DNA of 64,000 bases from Osedax fenrisi. Its lineage: Eukaryota > Annelida > Polychaeta > Sabellida > Siboglinidae. The notes under the pieces were generated by a model. It was not told the origin of the DNA and ran no database searches. It saw nothing but the letters and a program-made list of their open reading frames with translations. The stretch covers positions 32,188,007 through 32,252,006 of the forward strand of contig OZ025240.1 of NCBI GenBank assembly GCA_964019155.1, written 5' to 3'. Below are positions 49,326 to 61,652 of this stretch, in pieces. Within the stretch, counting starts at the first letter, position 1, and every line of letters begins with the position of its first letter. The position numbers and the translations under genes were made by a program.

Positions 49326-50816
49326 ATGTTAAAATTATTATCTAATGAATTATGTAGGCCTTTATATATTATTTTTAATTCATCTTTATTATCGGGTAAT
49401 ATACCGAAAATTTGGAAAAAATCTATAATCACACCAATTTTTAAAAAGGGTGAACCATCAAATTCAAATAACTATAGGCCTATTTCAATAACATGTGTAA
49501 TTTGTAGAGTATTAGAACGTATTATTTCTAAACAATTAATTTTTTATTTAAAATCTAATAATTTATTAACAAAATATCAATATGGTTTTATAAGTGGAAA
49601 ATCCACAGAATTACAATTAACAAAATGTTTAAAATGTTGGTATAATGAATTGAATAATAAAAAATGTGTAGATATAATATATATTGATTTTGCAAAAGCT
49701 TTTGATGTTGTTTCTCATGAAAAACTACTATTTAAATTAAAATCATACGGTATATCTAATAAAATAATAAAATGGTTTTATAATTTTTTATCGAATAGAT
49801 CTCAAATTACACGGGTTGAAAATTCTTTTTCAAATAGTTCTATTGTAAAATCTGGAGTACCACAAGGATCGGTTTTAGGTCCAATTTTATTTTTATTATA
49901 TATTAATGATATTCCTAGTATATTCTCTTCAAAAATTCATATTGATTTATTTGCCGATGATACAAAAATATATTTTTCATACGCATCAGAGAGTGAAAGA
50001 TTTATTTTACAAAATAATTTAAATTTATTTTCACAATGGGTAAATAAATGGCAATTAAATATTTCATTATCAAAATGTGCAGTTATGACTTTAGGGAAGG
50101 TTACTCCATCAAAATATTTTATAAATAATATTCAATTAGAAAACGTTACTTTTTATAAAGATTTAGGAATAATATTTGAAAATAACCTTTTATATAATAA
50201 ACATATTGATTATATTTGTAAAAAAGCTTATTTTTCTTTTAATTCAATTTTTAGATGCATTACTACAAAATCCCCTAGAGCATTATTAAATGCATATAAA
50301 ATTTATTGCAGACCAATTTTAGAATATGCATCCATAATTTGGTCACCTTTTTCAAAGGTTAGTAAATTTTGTAGTCTCATAGACCAAATTGAAAGAGTGC
50401 AAAGATTATTTACTAGACGATTAATTACAAGATGCGTAGGATATACAAATTCATCAAATATTAATTATAAATCATATATAGAGAGATTGGTATATTTTAA
50501 ATTAGAATCACTTGAACTTAGAAGGTTAAAAATAGATCTAACTACAATTTTTAAAATTTCAAATAATTATACAGATATAAATATATCTGATATTCTTAAC
50601 ATTTCGAATAATTGTAGAACTAGAGGTAATTGTAAACAATTAAATGTAATACATAATTATGAGAATACAATTAAAAATATAATTAATAATAGATCAGTTA
50701 ATATATGGAATTCATTATATAATGATATAATAAAATCTGTATCTGTTTCATCTTTTAAAAATAAAATAAACAAAATCTGTTTCGACAAACTACTTTTTTT
50801 TAACAGAAATTTATAA
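49326..50816 (+). CDS. Family A reverse transcriptase
   Basis: 496 uninterrupted codons. Motifs: PIFKKGEPSNSNNYRPISIT, YIDFAKAFDVVSHEKLLFKL (catalytic Asp), SGVPQGSVLGPILFLLYIND, DLFADDTKIYFS (catalytic Asp pair), YKDLGIIFENNLLYNKHIDY, then RPILEYASIIWSPFSKVSKF and RLVYFKLESLELRRLKIDL. The 'EYAS-x-IWSP' and 'LExRRxKxDL' segments place it in the Jockey-superfamily group that includes CR1, L2 and Crack-type elements. The single TGA upstream is the only break between it and the endonuclease. Confidence 0.92.
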   Translation: MLKLLSNELCRPLYIIFNSSLLSGNIPKIWKKSIITPIFKKGEPSNSNNYRPISITCVICRVLERIISKQLIFYLKSNNLLTKYQYGFISGKSTELQLTKCLKCWYNELNNKKCVDIIYIDFAKAFDVVSHEKLLFKLKSYGISNKIIKWFYNFLSNRSQITRVENSFSNSSIVKSGVPQGSVLGPILFLLYINDIPSIFSSKIHIDLFADDTKIYFSYASESERFILQNNLNLFSQWVNKWQLNISLSKCAVMTLGKVTPSKYFINNIQLENVTFYKDLGIIFENNLLYNKHIDYICKKAYFSFNSIFRCITTKSPRALLNAYKIYCRPILEYASIIWSPFSKVSKFCSLIDQIERVQRLFTRRLITRCVGYTNSSNINYKSYIERLVYFKLESLELRRLKIDLTTIFKISNNYTDINISDILNISNNCRTRGNCKQLNVIHNYENTIKNIINNRSVNIWNSLYNDIIKSVSVSSFKNKINKICFDKLLFFNRNL

Positions 50817-51924
50817 TTTTATATTGATTTATGTTTCATTTTGTATCTAAATTATTGCATTATCTCTTCTGGTTTTTTTTAATGTGTTTTTGTTATAGAA
50901 AATTTAGGTTTTTATAAATATATTTCAAATATATTATAATATAAAATTAATAATTCATTATTATTACAGATAAAGTGGGAAGTATTATTTTATTTTTGTT
51001 TGTTCTGTATTATATTTTGTTATAAATTTATTTTTGTTATAGAAAATTCGGATTTTTTATATCTATATTTCAAATATACCATAATATAAAATTAATAATT
51101 CATTATTATTACAGATAAAGTGTGAAGTATTATTTTACTTTCGTTTGTTCGGTATTATATGTTTGTTTTATATATATTTTGTAAATATGTTTCAAATGTA
51201 TTATATTACTAAAATACAATATTAATAATTTTCTATTATTTCAGATTATAGTGATAAGTATTATATTATTTAGTTTCGTAATATTATTGGTATGTTTTGT
51301 TATTAACTGTTTTTGTATAGGTATATTGGTTTATTTTATTTGTAACTTGTTCTGTTTTTATATATATATATATATGTTTCAAATTTATTATACAATTAAA
51401 ATATAAATTAATAAAGTACCTACTATTATTACAGATTTTGGTAAGTATTACATTATTTGTTTGTTTCATTCTAGTATTGGTTTATTTGATTTTTAATATG
51501 ATCTGTTTATATTATATTTAAAATTTAACATTTAAAAATTAACATTTAAATATTAAATTATATAACTAATAATTTATTACTAAAACAGGGTATAAGATGA
51601 AGAATTCTATAAAGTTAAAGTAGAAATTGAATATTTCGATGCCACTTACAAAATCATGTATTTAATTTTATTTTCGATTATTTTTTATTTCTATTTTGAT
51701 CATTTTTCGTTTATTTTACTATATGATTTATTTCTACTTTCGATTGTTTTTCGTTTATTTTTACGGTAACTGTAAAACGTTTTAATTTTCTTAATTTTTT
51801 AATTTCGTATTATTCTTTATTTATTTCTATAACGTATGTTATCGTTAGCAAATATTTATACTTTATACTTTCGATTATACTTTCGGCTATGTATTTGCTT
51901 AAATAAATTATCAATCAATCAATC

Positions 51925-52243
<319 letters not shown>

Positions 52244-52339
52244 TAATAATGAATAATAAATAGTAATGATGAATTATTTATTTGTAGGTATTAGTAGATA
52301 TTATAGTAGGTATATGAAATATATATAAAAACCCAAATA

Positions 52340-52760
52340 TTCTACAATGAAAAAAAACCAAAGAGATAATATAATAATAAAAATACAAAATGAAATATAA
52401 TATAATATAAAATTATAAATTTCTGTTCAACAAAAGTTGTTTATCAAAACATATATTGTTTATATTATTTTTTAAATATGAAACAGATACATATGTTATT
52501 ATATCATTATTCAATGATTTCCTTATGTTAACTGACATATTATTAATTATATTTTTAATTGTATTATCATAATTATATATGACATTTAATTGTTTACAAT
52601 TTCCTCTATTTCTACAATTATTCGAAATGTAAAAGAAATCAGATATAATATTTACTGTAACTATATCACATTTTTAAAATTGTGGTTAATTCTATTTTCA
52701 ATCTTCTAAGTTCAAGTGACCACATTTTACGATACATATTCTAAAATTGGTCTACAATAC
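52340..52760 (-). pseudogene. Family A RT C-terminus, minus-strand fragment
   Basis: In reverse it matches 50350-50830 (CRNRGNCKQLNVIYNYDNTI-like block), with stops. It is tail to tail with family A copy 2 across the (AAT)n, repeating the arrangement at 13.2-15.1 kb. Confidence 0.72.
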
Positions 52761-52854
52761 TTTGTATATACATACATTTACATTTTTACATTTTTCGGTT
52801 TTCTGACTTCGAACTGTGCTTATAAAGCAATCGGCCGTCCATATATATTTTAAG

Positions 52855-54767
52855 TTAATTTTTCATATTAAATAGGTAGGTTTTCAGTAGTTTCTTGAAG
52901 TTGGGAGTTGATGGTGTAGTACGGATGGATGTGGGGAGAGTGTTCCACGAGTATGGGACGGATATTGCCCATGCTCGAGTGTTGGTTGAATGTAATTTGT
53001 GTTTAGGAGGAAGTTGAAGTAGAAACATATTGGTGGAGCGTGTAGTGGTACTAGTTGGTAATTTAAGTTTGAGTAGGGATGCTAGGTAGTCAGGAGAGTC
53101 ATGGTGGATTGCATTATGAGCCAGTAGTAGAGTTTTATATAGGATTCTATGGCGTACAGGTAGCCAGTGGAGTTTAACTAGGAATGGAGATATATGAGTG
53201 TGGGAGTATTTTAGTATGTTGAATATACACCTAGCTATAGAATTTTGAAGAATTTGTAGTTTAGTAATATACGATGAGGGGGTATTATAAAGGATAAGAT
53301 TGCAGTAGTCGAATAGAGGTAGGATGTAAGCAGAAGCTATAATAGTAGCGGTGGATATTGATATTGAATGACGAATAAGGCGTAGTAAATATAGTTGATA
53401 GTTTAATAGTTTTGTTATGTGGGACAGTTGTCTGTAAAAATTAAAAGTATTGTAAAATATAACACCAAGATTTTTGACATGGGTTGAGTACATGATGAGC
53501 TGTCCATTAATGTTAATTGGAGGGTGAGTTGGTAACGTTTTACTTCGGAGTGGAAGGTGAAGGAATATAGCCTCGGTTTTAATTGGGTTAAAGACGAGGG
53601 AGTTTATTGTGAGCTAGTTATGAATGGTGGTAATAGTAGAGGAAAGGATGTCGGGTGCAAAATTAACGTTTTCTGTACATTTTACATAAAGTTGTATGTC
53701 GTCTGCACATGTATGGAAGCTAACTGGAGAATTCGAGATAAGGTGGAGAAGGGGAATTATGTAAATGTTAAAGAGTAGTGGTCCAAGGACTGACCCTTGG
53801 GGAACACCGTGTGTTACAAGACGGGAAGATAAACGGGTTGAGTGAACTAAAACTGAGGAAGTTCGGTTGGTTATGAATGAGGATAGCCATTTGTGTGCAG
53901 TACCAGTGATACCTATAGATGTAAGACGGTGTATGAGAATCGTGTGGTCAATAGTGTCAAACGCAGAGGAGAGATCAAGTAGTGCGAGTATTGTGCCATT
54001 TTTGTTATCAAGGTTAGTGCGAATATCTCTGGATATCTTCACTAGTGCGGTTTCTGTTAATTTGGAAGGAAGATATGCACTTTGGAAGATATGAGGGATT
54101 TTGTGTGATATTAAATAAGAAGTATGTTGTTTCGCGACGATTCGTTTCAAAGTTTTGGAAAATATCGACAGATTTGAGATTGCACGATAATTGTTGAGGC
54201 TCTGAGGGTCAAGGTTTAGTTTCTTAAGGAGGGGTGTAATGAGTGTATTTTTATAGGATGTTGAAAACGTACCGGATTCGAGGGATTCACAGAATATATT
54301 ATTGAGAGGGATAGTGAGGGATTCAGTGATTTCGTGTTAAAGGGAAAGAGGAATAGGGTCAAGAGGAGATGAACTTTTATTGCGTTAAGAAGTGTGCCTA
54401 TGTCTGACATGGAAGGAACTGAAAATACATTAAGTGAGTGAGTTGGCATGGTGGGGGTTATTAAAGTGGTATATCGTGGGAGATTTCTGATAGTACGTGT
54501 AAGCTTATGATGGAAATATTCATCAAAAGTTGATGATAAGATGTCTGGTGGAAAGTCGGGTAAAGTTTTCTTTTTATTTCGCCCAAGGAGTTTCGAACAA
54601 TTGGTGAACGTTTTCTTTTGATCTGATGAGCATGATTCCAGAGAGGCAGTAATATGAAGCGATTTTGAAATTAAGATATCACGTCTATGTTTGGACTTGA
54701 TCAGTTGATAAAGCGCAAGTATAGATTCAGATTTTGATTTAATCAATTTATTTTCAAGTGTACGCAA
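52855..54767 (-). pseudogene. Family E reverse transcriptase, frame-shifted
   Basis: Pieces at 54767-54216, 54150-53614 and 53493-52855. Motifs: LKRIVAKQHTSYLISHKIPH (here beginning at a Met), LLDLSSAFDTIDHTILIHRL, THGVPQGSVLGPLLFNIYII, HTCADDIQLYVK with the Asp pair intact, LGVIFYNTFNF, LHWLPVRHRILYKTLLLAHN. At least two indels separate the pieces. Unlike the 34-kb copy it keeps the ADD box. Confidence 0.87.
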
Positions 54768-54838
54768 TTTACGCTTTTGTTTTAGGAATGCGAGGGTATA
54801 CCAGGAAGTGTCAAGTCTAAGGATAGATTTTTTAATAA

Positions 54839-55738
54839 TTATTGGAGCGTGGGAATCGAGGGTACTTGAAAGAGTGGTAAATAATTCATCAGGTGAGTTA
54901 TGTGGGAGGGATAGGAAGTATCTGATGACATCGTGAGTGTTGATGATTTTTGTTTTGCGGAAAGAACTAGTGATAGTGGGGTGGGGAGGTTTAAAGGATT
55001 GGAGGGTAAAACGTGATGATCAGAAATACAAGGGCCAACAGAGTGAGAACAATTCAAGTTGGATGACTTATAGGAAATGAGGAGATCGAGTGTATTACCA
55101 TATTTGTGTGTGGGGTAAGTATTATGACGTTTAAGATTGGAGGATGACAGTATATTGAGTAGAGATTTAGAATGATTAGTTGATAGGTTAGTAGCAATAT
55201 TAAAATCACCTATAATGATATTAGATTCATACATTAGTTGGGTGAATGAATAAAACTCAGAGAGGAATAAAGGGATTGAGGAAGAGGGGGGTCGGTCAAA
55301 AAGTGATATATTAAAAGTATTGGAGTGTGGGGGACTAATGGAACAGGTAAACGCCTCAGAGTGATCATTATTATGGTCACGTAGAGGGGATACATGAATG
55401 GAGGATTTAAAGATAATGCTAATACCTCCTCCATAATTATTGGTATTACGTCTAGGTAAATGAAAAAAAGAGTAAGGACCAGTATTCAGAGATGATATAA
55501 GATGTATGTCATCAGGCATAATCCATGTTGAAGTGATGAATATAAGATCAAGGTCATGTTCTGCAGCAAGTTCTAGGATAAGTGGAATCTTGTTACGGAT
55601 GGAGCAGGTGTTTAATAATGCAGATTTAATTAGGCAATTATGGCGTTCTGAGGAAGATGGGGACAATGGAATTAAAAGTGTAGATGGGGATTGCAGTGTG
55701 TGAATGGTCAGATTTGTGGAAGTGGTTTTGCAAAGCAT
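54839..55738 (-). pseudogene. Family E endonuclease
   Basis: ALLNTCSIRNKIPLILELAA, HDLDLIFITSTWIMPDD, NNYGGGISIIFKSS, NIIIGDFNIAT, NTLDLLIS and ISDHHVL: the usual N-x-x-S-x-x-NK, E-T-W, GGG, GDFN and SDH blocks. The catalytic Glu of ETW appears as Ser (STW), which would inactivate it unless it is a sequence error. It ends at 54839 where the RT frame is offset. Confidence 0.85.
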
Positions 55739-56086
55739 ATTTTTATTTGTGTGGACTTTTGGAATTGAGTGTCATTGTGAGGGGGGTGGGGAAGGGTTCA
55801 CAATTGGTGGACACGGAGTAGGAGTTGGTGATGGGGTAGTTTGTGTAGATTGAGTACTAGTAGTATTTAAATCTTCGTTACACTGATCTACATATAGTAA
55901 GTTACTATGTTGAGTATGAATAGTGGAGTCAGTATTTTTGGATGAATGTATCGGATTATTAGATGCTGCTTGTCGCATGTTAATGCATGTGCGATTGTTG
56001 AAGAGTTTGCTCCAATTCTTAATAACAGAAAGGGGTTGGGTTAAGAGAGATGTTTTCCAATTAACTTTGTTGTTGTGGTAGTGACG

Positions 56087-56830
56087 TCATTCGTAGTTGT
56101 TTGTTTTACTGATGAATACGTATTTGATTTTCGAGTTGTACATGAGATTGTTTTTTATGGCGAATAGGATTATCGGACTGGGGAAGGCCGACTTTGATAT
56201 GGGTGATGTTGTATATGTTGTAGGTTTAGAGTATTTGTTTGGAATTATAATGGTGTGAGATTGGTTCAAATAATTGTTACCATTTTGTTTAGGTTTAGAA
56301 ATCGTTAGGGAGAGTAGGGGAGGAATGTGTTTATTCAGTGGACAATTAATTGATGTGATTGATCTAGAGGGTGACGGTTGAATGGGCTTAGTCTTATAAC
56401 ATTTAATAAATTCTTTTATGATCTTAGTGTTGTTAATTTGTTGATCTTTTATATTAGAAATGCTTTCCATAATATGATTTAAAGTGTTGGTTTGGGACAT
56501 TGGTTCATCTATGTTTATATCATTATTAGGTTGTGGTGAGACTTGTGTTGCTATGTGAAGTGGTGGTGGCAGCGTATTATTAAATGTAATATATTTGGGA
56601 CATATCTATAAGAATGAAGGAGATCGCACGAGTTGGATAGCATAATTGGGAGGGTTGTTGCGATTATTCCATTTAAATGTTAAAGAATTATTATCTTTTA
56701 GGCAGTTATAGTGTACATGTGTATGACACCTATAACATTTAACAAAGTCAGTTTCTGTATTATTTAAACTAGATTTACAGTGATTACATGATGCAGTGGT
56801 GTTGTCCATTATATAGTTTATGACTAGCAA
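56087..56830 (-). pseudogene. Family E ORF1 with PHD-type zinc finger
   Basis: The first segment (56830-56606) contains CNHCKSSLNNTETDFVKCYR, then CHTHVHYNCL: a Cys4-His-Cys pattern like the PHD/zinc-finger N-terminus known in ORF1 of CR1/L2 elements. After a frame break the second segment (56500-56087) includes ESISNIKDQQINNTKIIKE, a probable coiled coil, then a polar tail. Function in such elements is RNA or chromatin binding (family knowledge). Confidence 0.7.
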
Positions 56831-57009
56831 TGTAACTAATTTATTATTTCTAGGAATTTGTGTTTGTTTAATTCAGTGATTAATAATGAGATATAAATAG
56901 AACATATTAATAGAGAAAAATGTGTGCACAGTATAATAGAATGTAAATAATATTATTGTAAACAATTCAGTGATTTTAAAATTAATATTTTTTTAAAATA
57001 ATGATAATA

Positions 57010-57370
57010 TAATATTCCTTAAAGTCATAACTGCACATTTTGATAATGAAATATTTAATTGCCATTTATTTACCCATTGTAAAAATCAATTTAAATAATT
57101 TTGTATATAGAGATATTTCACTCTAAGATGTGTAGGAAAAATGTATTTGTGTTTCATCGGCAAATAAATCAATACGAATTTTTGAATAGAAGATCATTAA
57201 TATATAATACAAATAAAAGTGGACATAAAACCTATCCTTGTGGTACTCCAAATTTGACAATATAACTATTTGAAAAATAATGTCAACCTGTGTAATTTGA
57301 GATCTATTCGATACAAAATTATAAAACCATTTTTTTATTTTATTAGATATACTATATAATTTTAATTCAT
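57010..57370 (-). pseudogene. Family A RT fragment, minus strand
   Basis: In reverse it encodes a VKFGVPQG-like block, DLFADETQIH-type residues and QWVNKWQLNISLSKCAV, matching 49790-50090. Stops and deletions throughout. Confidence 0.68.
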
Positions 57371-57374
57371 AATT

Positions 57375-57450
57375 ATTTTATAGGATTTATGGTTTCTGAG
57401 ATACCGAGAGTGTCCCTATTCGAACACTGTCCGTATTCGGATAATTTCAC
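57375..57450. repeat. Dispersed repeat end with CCGTATTCGG motif
   Basis: AGGATTTATGGTTTCTGAGA TACCGAGAGTGTCC is the reverse of the block at 4888-4985. Confidence 0.55.
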
Positions 57451-57760
57451 ATATACACATATACATATTATTTTTACTCATTACTTTTTTAATTATTTAA
57501 CTATATATCATTCATAATATATAAAAATAACAGAATAATTAGAAAATCATTGAGTAATTGTAGTTATACTATTTTGTTTACATTTTACACTATTCTATAA
57601 TTTGTATTTATCATTAGATAATAATCATTAGATTCATATTATCATTAATAATTATTGCACTATTAACACTATATATTCTTGTTAAGTTCTTATATAATAA
57701 ATAATATATATATTATATAATATAAAATAAATTTACATTATATATACACATATATATTCA

Positions 57761-57815
<55 letters not shown>
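57451..57815. other. AT-rich spacer with (AT)n
   Basis: Nothing coding. (AT)n at 57758-57815 abuts the R2-like element. Confidence 0.45.
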
Positions 57816-57819
<4 letters not shown>

Positions 57820-58497
57820 GAGAGGGATACTGAGAGGTATCTACAGGCTATCACAACTCATCGGTCATCTGCGAAGAACAAATCACTGGTTCGATTACTC
57901 CAGACATACGTTAATATAAATCATATTGTACACTGTACACAGTAAACTGTACAATGTACAGCCTATTTTGCACATAGACAATCTAACAATCCCAATAACG
58001 ATACTGAAGATACATACGATACTGATAATATTACTGATACTAACAGTACTAACATTGACTCTAACAAAACTTTACCCATGCATTTAGATATACCACATTT
58101 ATCAGATTATATTGACAATATACAAACTAAGATTTTACATAATAACAATATTCATACAAACACTATTAACGACACGCAAACATGCGAAAAGATTAATTCG
58201 AATGTCTCGAATAGATATTGTTATGATTTATCTACAGGTCCTAGATCACAAAACAATATTGATTTAACTAATACAACAAATATGTTGCAATATATCTTAG
58301 ATTTACACCCTAGCAAGCACATATTACCTAGTTTACAATTAAATATACAGAATTTTAATTTCGAAAATATTAAAAATATAATAGACCTTGATTATTAACA
58401 ATTAATTAATTCATCTATAGTTCAATCTAAAAAAAAACCAAAAATATTACGTAACAATATTATTTCTAACAATAAATAACATAATGATAATATAGGC

Positions 58498-59680
58498 GTG
58501 CAATCAAATAGAAATATTAAGCGTAAACAAAGGTGTTTATTATTTGCTAAAACGCAACAAATATATGTTAATAATAGATCCAAGCTTGATAAATCTATTT
58601 TCGACGGTGACGATATTACAAAAGAAATTAATGATATGCCAATCGATTTACAATTTAAATATTGGAGTGAGTTAATAAGTAAGCCATCTATTCCATTTAA
58701 CCTATTATTTGTTAATAATAGTAATACATAAATACATCCATTTACGATAAACGAAGTAAAGTCATATTACAGTACATTACACGATGGCGCCACGGGAATA
58801 TATGGTCTTAAAATATGCAATTTAAATAAAATTGGTTTAAATAATATTACAGCTCGCTTTAATATTTATCTCATATCGTCTGCTGCACCTTCCGCAATTA
58901 AAATAGGCCAAATAACTTGAATCCCTAAAACTAATCACAGTACTGAGCCGTCCCAATATCGTCCAATAACTATGTCATCGATATTCTGTAGACTATACCA
59001 TAAACTTTTGGCACGAAGAATTGAAAACACAATTAGTCTTAATCCACGGCAAAAAACTTTTGTTCGACATGATAGTATTGCTGAGAATATCATTTTACTT
59101 AAAAATATTATATATCAGCATACAAATGCATTACGTTCATTACAGATATGTTTGTTGTATGCTTCTAAAGCTTTTAATACAGTATCTCACAACTCAATCA
59201 TTGCTTTAGCAGAAAGAGTAGGGACTCCTACAATGTATACCAATTATATCATACATACTTATTCTGATTGTTCAACTAAATTAAAATATAAAAATAGAGT
59301 ATCACCTAGTATACCAGTAAATCGTGGAGTAAAAAGGTGACCCAATGTCTCCGGCTCTTTTTAACTCATTGATAGATTATGTAACTGATAATATGCCAGG
59401 TAGTATTAATTTACAAGGACATAGTATAATAAGCCATATGGCATTTGCAGATGATCTGGTTTTATTTGCGAAAGATGATGTAATGATTCAAGATAAAGTT
59501 GATCATGTTTTAATTAGACTAACTCGATGTGGGTTAAACGTTAATAGGTCAAAATGCGCTACATTGAATATACTTATTAACCCAAAGAAAAATCAATGGA
59601 TATGTAACCCATATAGTTTTATATCTATTGATAATACATTAAAGAGTTATATATAGAAGACACTTATAGATATCTTGGAA
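58498..59680 (+). pseudogene. R2-like reverse transcriptase
   Basis: Reads KRKQRCLLFAKTQQIYVNNR, IHPFTINEVKSYYSTLHDGA, IPKTNHSTEPSQYRPITMSS, YHKLLARRIENTISLNPRQK, LYASKAFNTVSHNSIIALAE, then after a frameshift at ~59337 GDPMSPALFNSLIDYVTDNM and HMAFADDLVLFAKDD, GLNVNRSKCATLNI. The family order matches R2 RT. The first catalytic Asp (D-x-S-KAFD) is Tyr and the second Asp of that box is Asn, so it is inactive. In-frame stops at 58729-58731, 58918-58920 and 59338-59340. Confidence 0.9.
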
Positions 59681-60139
59681 TCAACATAGGTACTTTGGAT
59701 AATACAAATAATTTAATTAATGATGACCTCACATCGAAACTTTTGGCAATCTCTAAATTTACTCTAAAACCCCAATAAAATCATCTAATTCCAAGTATGA
59801 TTCATACCTTGACTTTCTCTAACGTATATTTAAATTTATTAAAAACGATGTACAGAAGTATTCGGTCGTTCGTCAGACGTTGGATTCGACTACCTTCATA
59901 TACTTCACTCGGTGTATTCTACGCACCTAGTAGTATAGGTGGGATATCTATCACTCGTTTTTTCTGGCAATACCGGTGCTGCGGCTAAAAAGGATTTCAT
60001 CCATAAGACGGAATGATGACACTATTATTCAAACTCTTCCCGATAGCGTTATTCTAAAATGGTCTACACCTCGATCATACGATGAATACACGCCTATACA
60101 AAAATATCATTCAATAAATTTATTTAATTCTGTCGATGG

Positions 60140-60540
60140 TAAGGGTTTATAATTAGGCACGCATAGTCCTTTTATCAATAATTGGATGACTTCCTCTATA
60201 AAGATATTTTCTGGTCGCGATTTTGTAGATATGGTAAAGCTAAAGCACGGTCTACTGTATACACATTACAGATGTATACGTATATTTCCAAATATAAATA
60301 CAAACTGCTTAAGGCTAGGGTGTAATTATATATATTACTGCCTAAATCATATTATGCAGACCTGTAGATTTAATTATAATAACATTATTCACAGGCATAA
60401 TTACGTTAACGATATTTTATTTACTCTACTGAATACGTACAAAACTATACTGGAACCACATATACGAACACAACTTGGCTTACGCTATCCGACTTATTGG
60501 CATACCGAAATGATATTGTTTATATTATAGATACGCAGAT
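60140..60540 (+). pseudogene. R2-like restriction-like endonuclease region
   Basis: Contains KLKHGLLYTHYRCIRIFPNI, NCLRLGCNYIYYCLNHIMQT, CRFNYNNIIHRHNYVNDILF and EPHIRTQLGLRYP. The spacing C-x-x-x-x-C ... NHI-x-x-x-C ... RH(N/D) is the CCHC knuckle that precedes the nuclease in R2 elements, and EP-x-I-x-T-x-x-GLRxP(D) begins the nuclease fold, where the expected Asp is Thr. Downstream nuclease residues are frame-broken. Confidence 0.8.
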
Positions 60541-60840
60541 TTCAACCGATACAATAGATACTTATACCAAATAGCGACATAAAACTGACTACTATAACAA
60601 ACCTGTAATACTCTCATACGCTAAACTACTTTCTAGTGCAATGCAGGCTAAATTAAGTGCATATTGTTAGAACTGGCGTGGCATACCCTCCTCTCTAACT
60701 TCTAAATACCTATATTCATTAAGCCTGAGGAAGCATGCTATTACGCTACTCCGTATTCGTGTTATAATTATCTGGCCTCTCCCTTGCCTACTTCGTCATA
60801 TTTTGTATTAATTTGTTTTCTTTAATAAATGGGATAATTG

Positions 60841-61389
60841 GCTCTGGTTATTAACTAACAATTATACGAAAATATATATATATATGAAATCAAATAATTA
60901 AAAAATAAACTATTTTGTAAAGGACCGAAGTTATATAATGAATTAATGTTTAATAATCTTTTACGGAAAAATAATATAATTAATATATTTATTCTAAAAA
61001 AAAATTAAAATATGTATATATATGTATCTTCTATTTTATTGTTACATTTTATAATACTATTAAAACAAATGCTAACACATGAATCATTATTATTATAGTA
61101 TAACTTTTACTAATATTGTAATCTGTAAATAAATATATTGGAGATATCGATCTAATAAATCATTTTATTGATCCTCCATAGACGTATTATATACATAGTA
61201 TGTCGTATGTTTATAAATATATTTAATTAATTAATTCATATATATATATATTATATTTACTTGTAACTATATAAATCGTATATGACTTATTTAGTTAACA
61301 TTCATATACATAGTTATATTTAAAGACAGCTATATATAACATTTAATGATAATAATGAAATAAATTCCTCAATAATATAAATATTCTCT
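60841..61389. other. AT-rich 3' flank of the GPCR paralog
   Basis: No gene. TTTATT at 61164-61169 reads AATAAA on the minus strand about 220 bp past the GPCR stop codon and could be its polyadenylation signal. Confidence 0.35.
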
Positions 61390-61485
61390 CTAATTGGTTG
61401 ATACACCAGTACTTCCGGTTGCTTTAGATGACCCTATCTTATTAGTGTTCATGTATGCTGTGTCTACATATATCGTGGCGTATAT
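61390..61485 (-). CDS. Paralog exon: C-terminal tail
   Basis: IYATIYVDTAYMNTNKIGSS, then KATGSTGVSTN and TAG at 61390-61392. It follows PK in phase 0, as the family's PK(I/L)Y does, so the join is well supported. Acceptor TTTTTACAG. Confidence 0.82.
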   Translation of the reverse strand: MYATIYVDTAYMNTNKIGSSKATGSTGVSTN

Positions 61486-61615
61486 CTGTAAAAATAATAC
61501 ATATTATTATATAGTATATTAGTAATTATATAATTACAACATATTATATTATAGTTATATTTATATAACTATATAGTTAAACATATGTGTATGTTATATA
61601 ATATATATGTTATTT

Positions 61616-61652
<37 letters not shown>

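Larger units (their letters stand above)
52770..56900 (-). mobile_element. L2-like retrotransposon (family E), longer copy
   Basis: Order on the minus strand: PHD-finger ORF1 (about 56830-56087), a Pro/Thr/Ser-rich linker (55978-55772), endonuclease (55738-54839), RT (54767-52855) and 3' end with a (TGTAAA)n-like tail at 52765-52795. Nearly identical to 34185-36180 over the shared part, and unusually G+C-rich for the window. Confidence 0.9.
57816..60840 (+). mobile_element. R2-clade non-LTR retrotransposon, degenerate
   Basis: Order: degenerate N-terminal region (57840-58390), pre-RT region (58498-58731), RT (58741-59680), linker (59690-60130) and restriction-like endonuclease region (60140-60540). 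This arrangement, with the nuclease after the RT, is that of R2-type elements and differs from the others here. It has at least four breaks. The flanks are (AT)n and AT-rich DNA, not 28S or 18S rDNA. Confidence 0.85.

Noticed and set aside
57816..60840. rRNA gene flanks around the R2-like element
   Set aside because: No recognisable 28S or 18S sequence on either side; flanks are (AT)n and AT-rich DNA.
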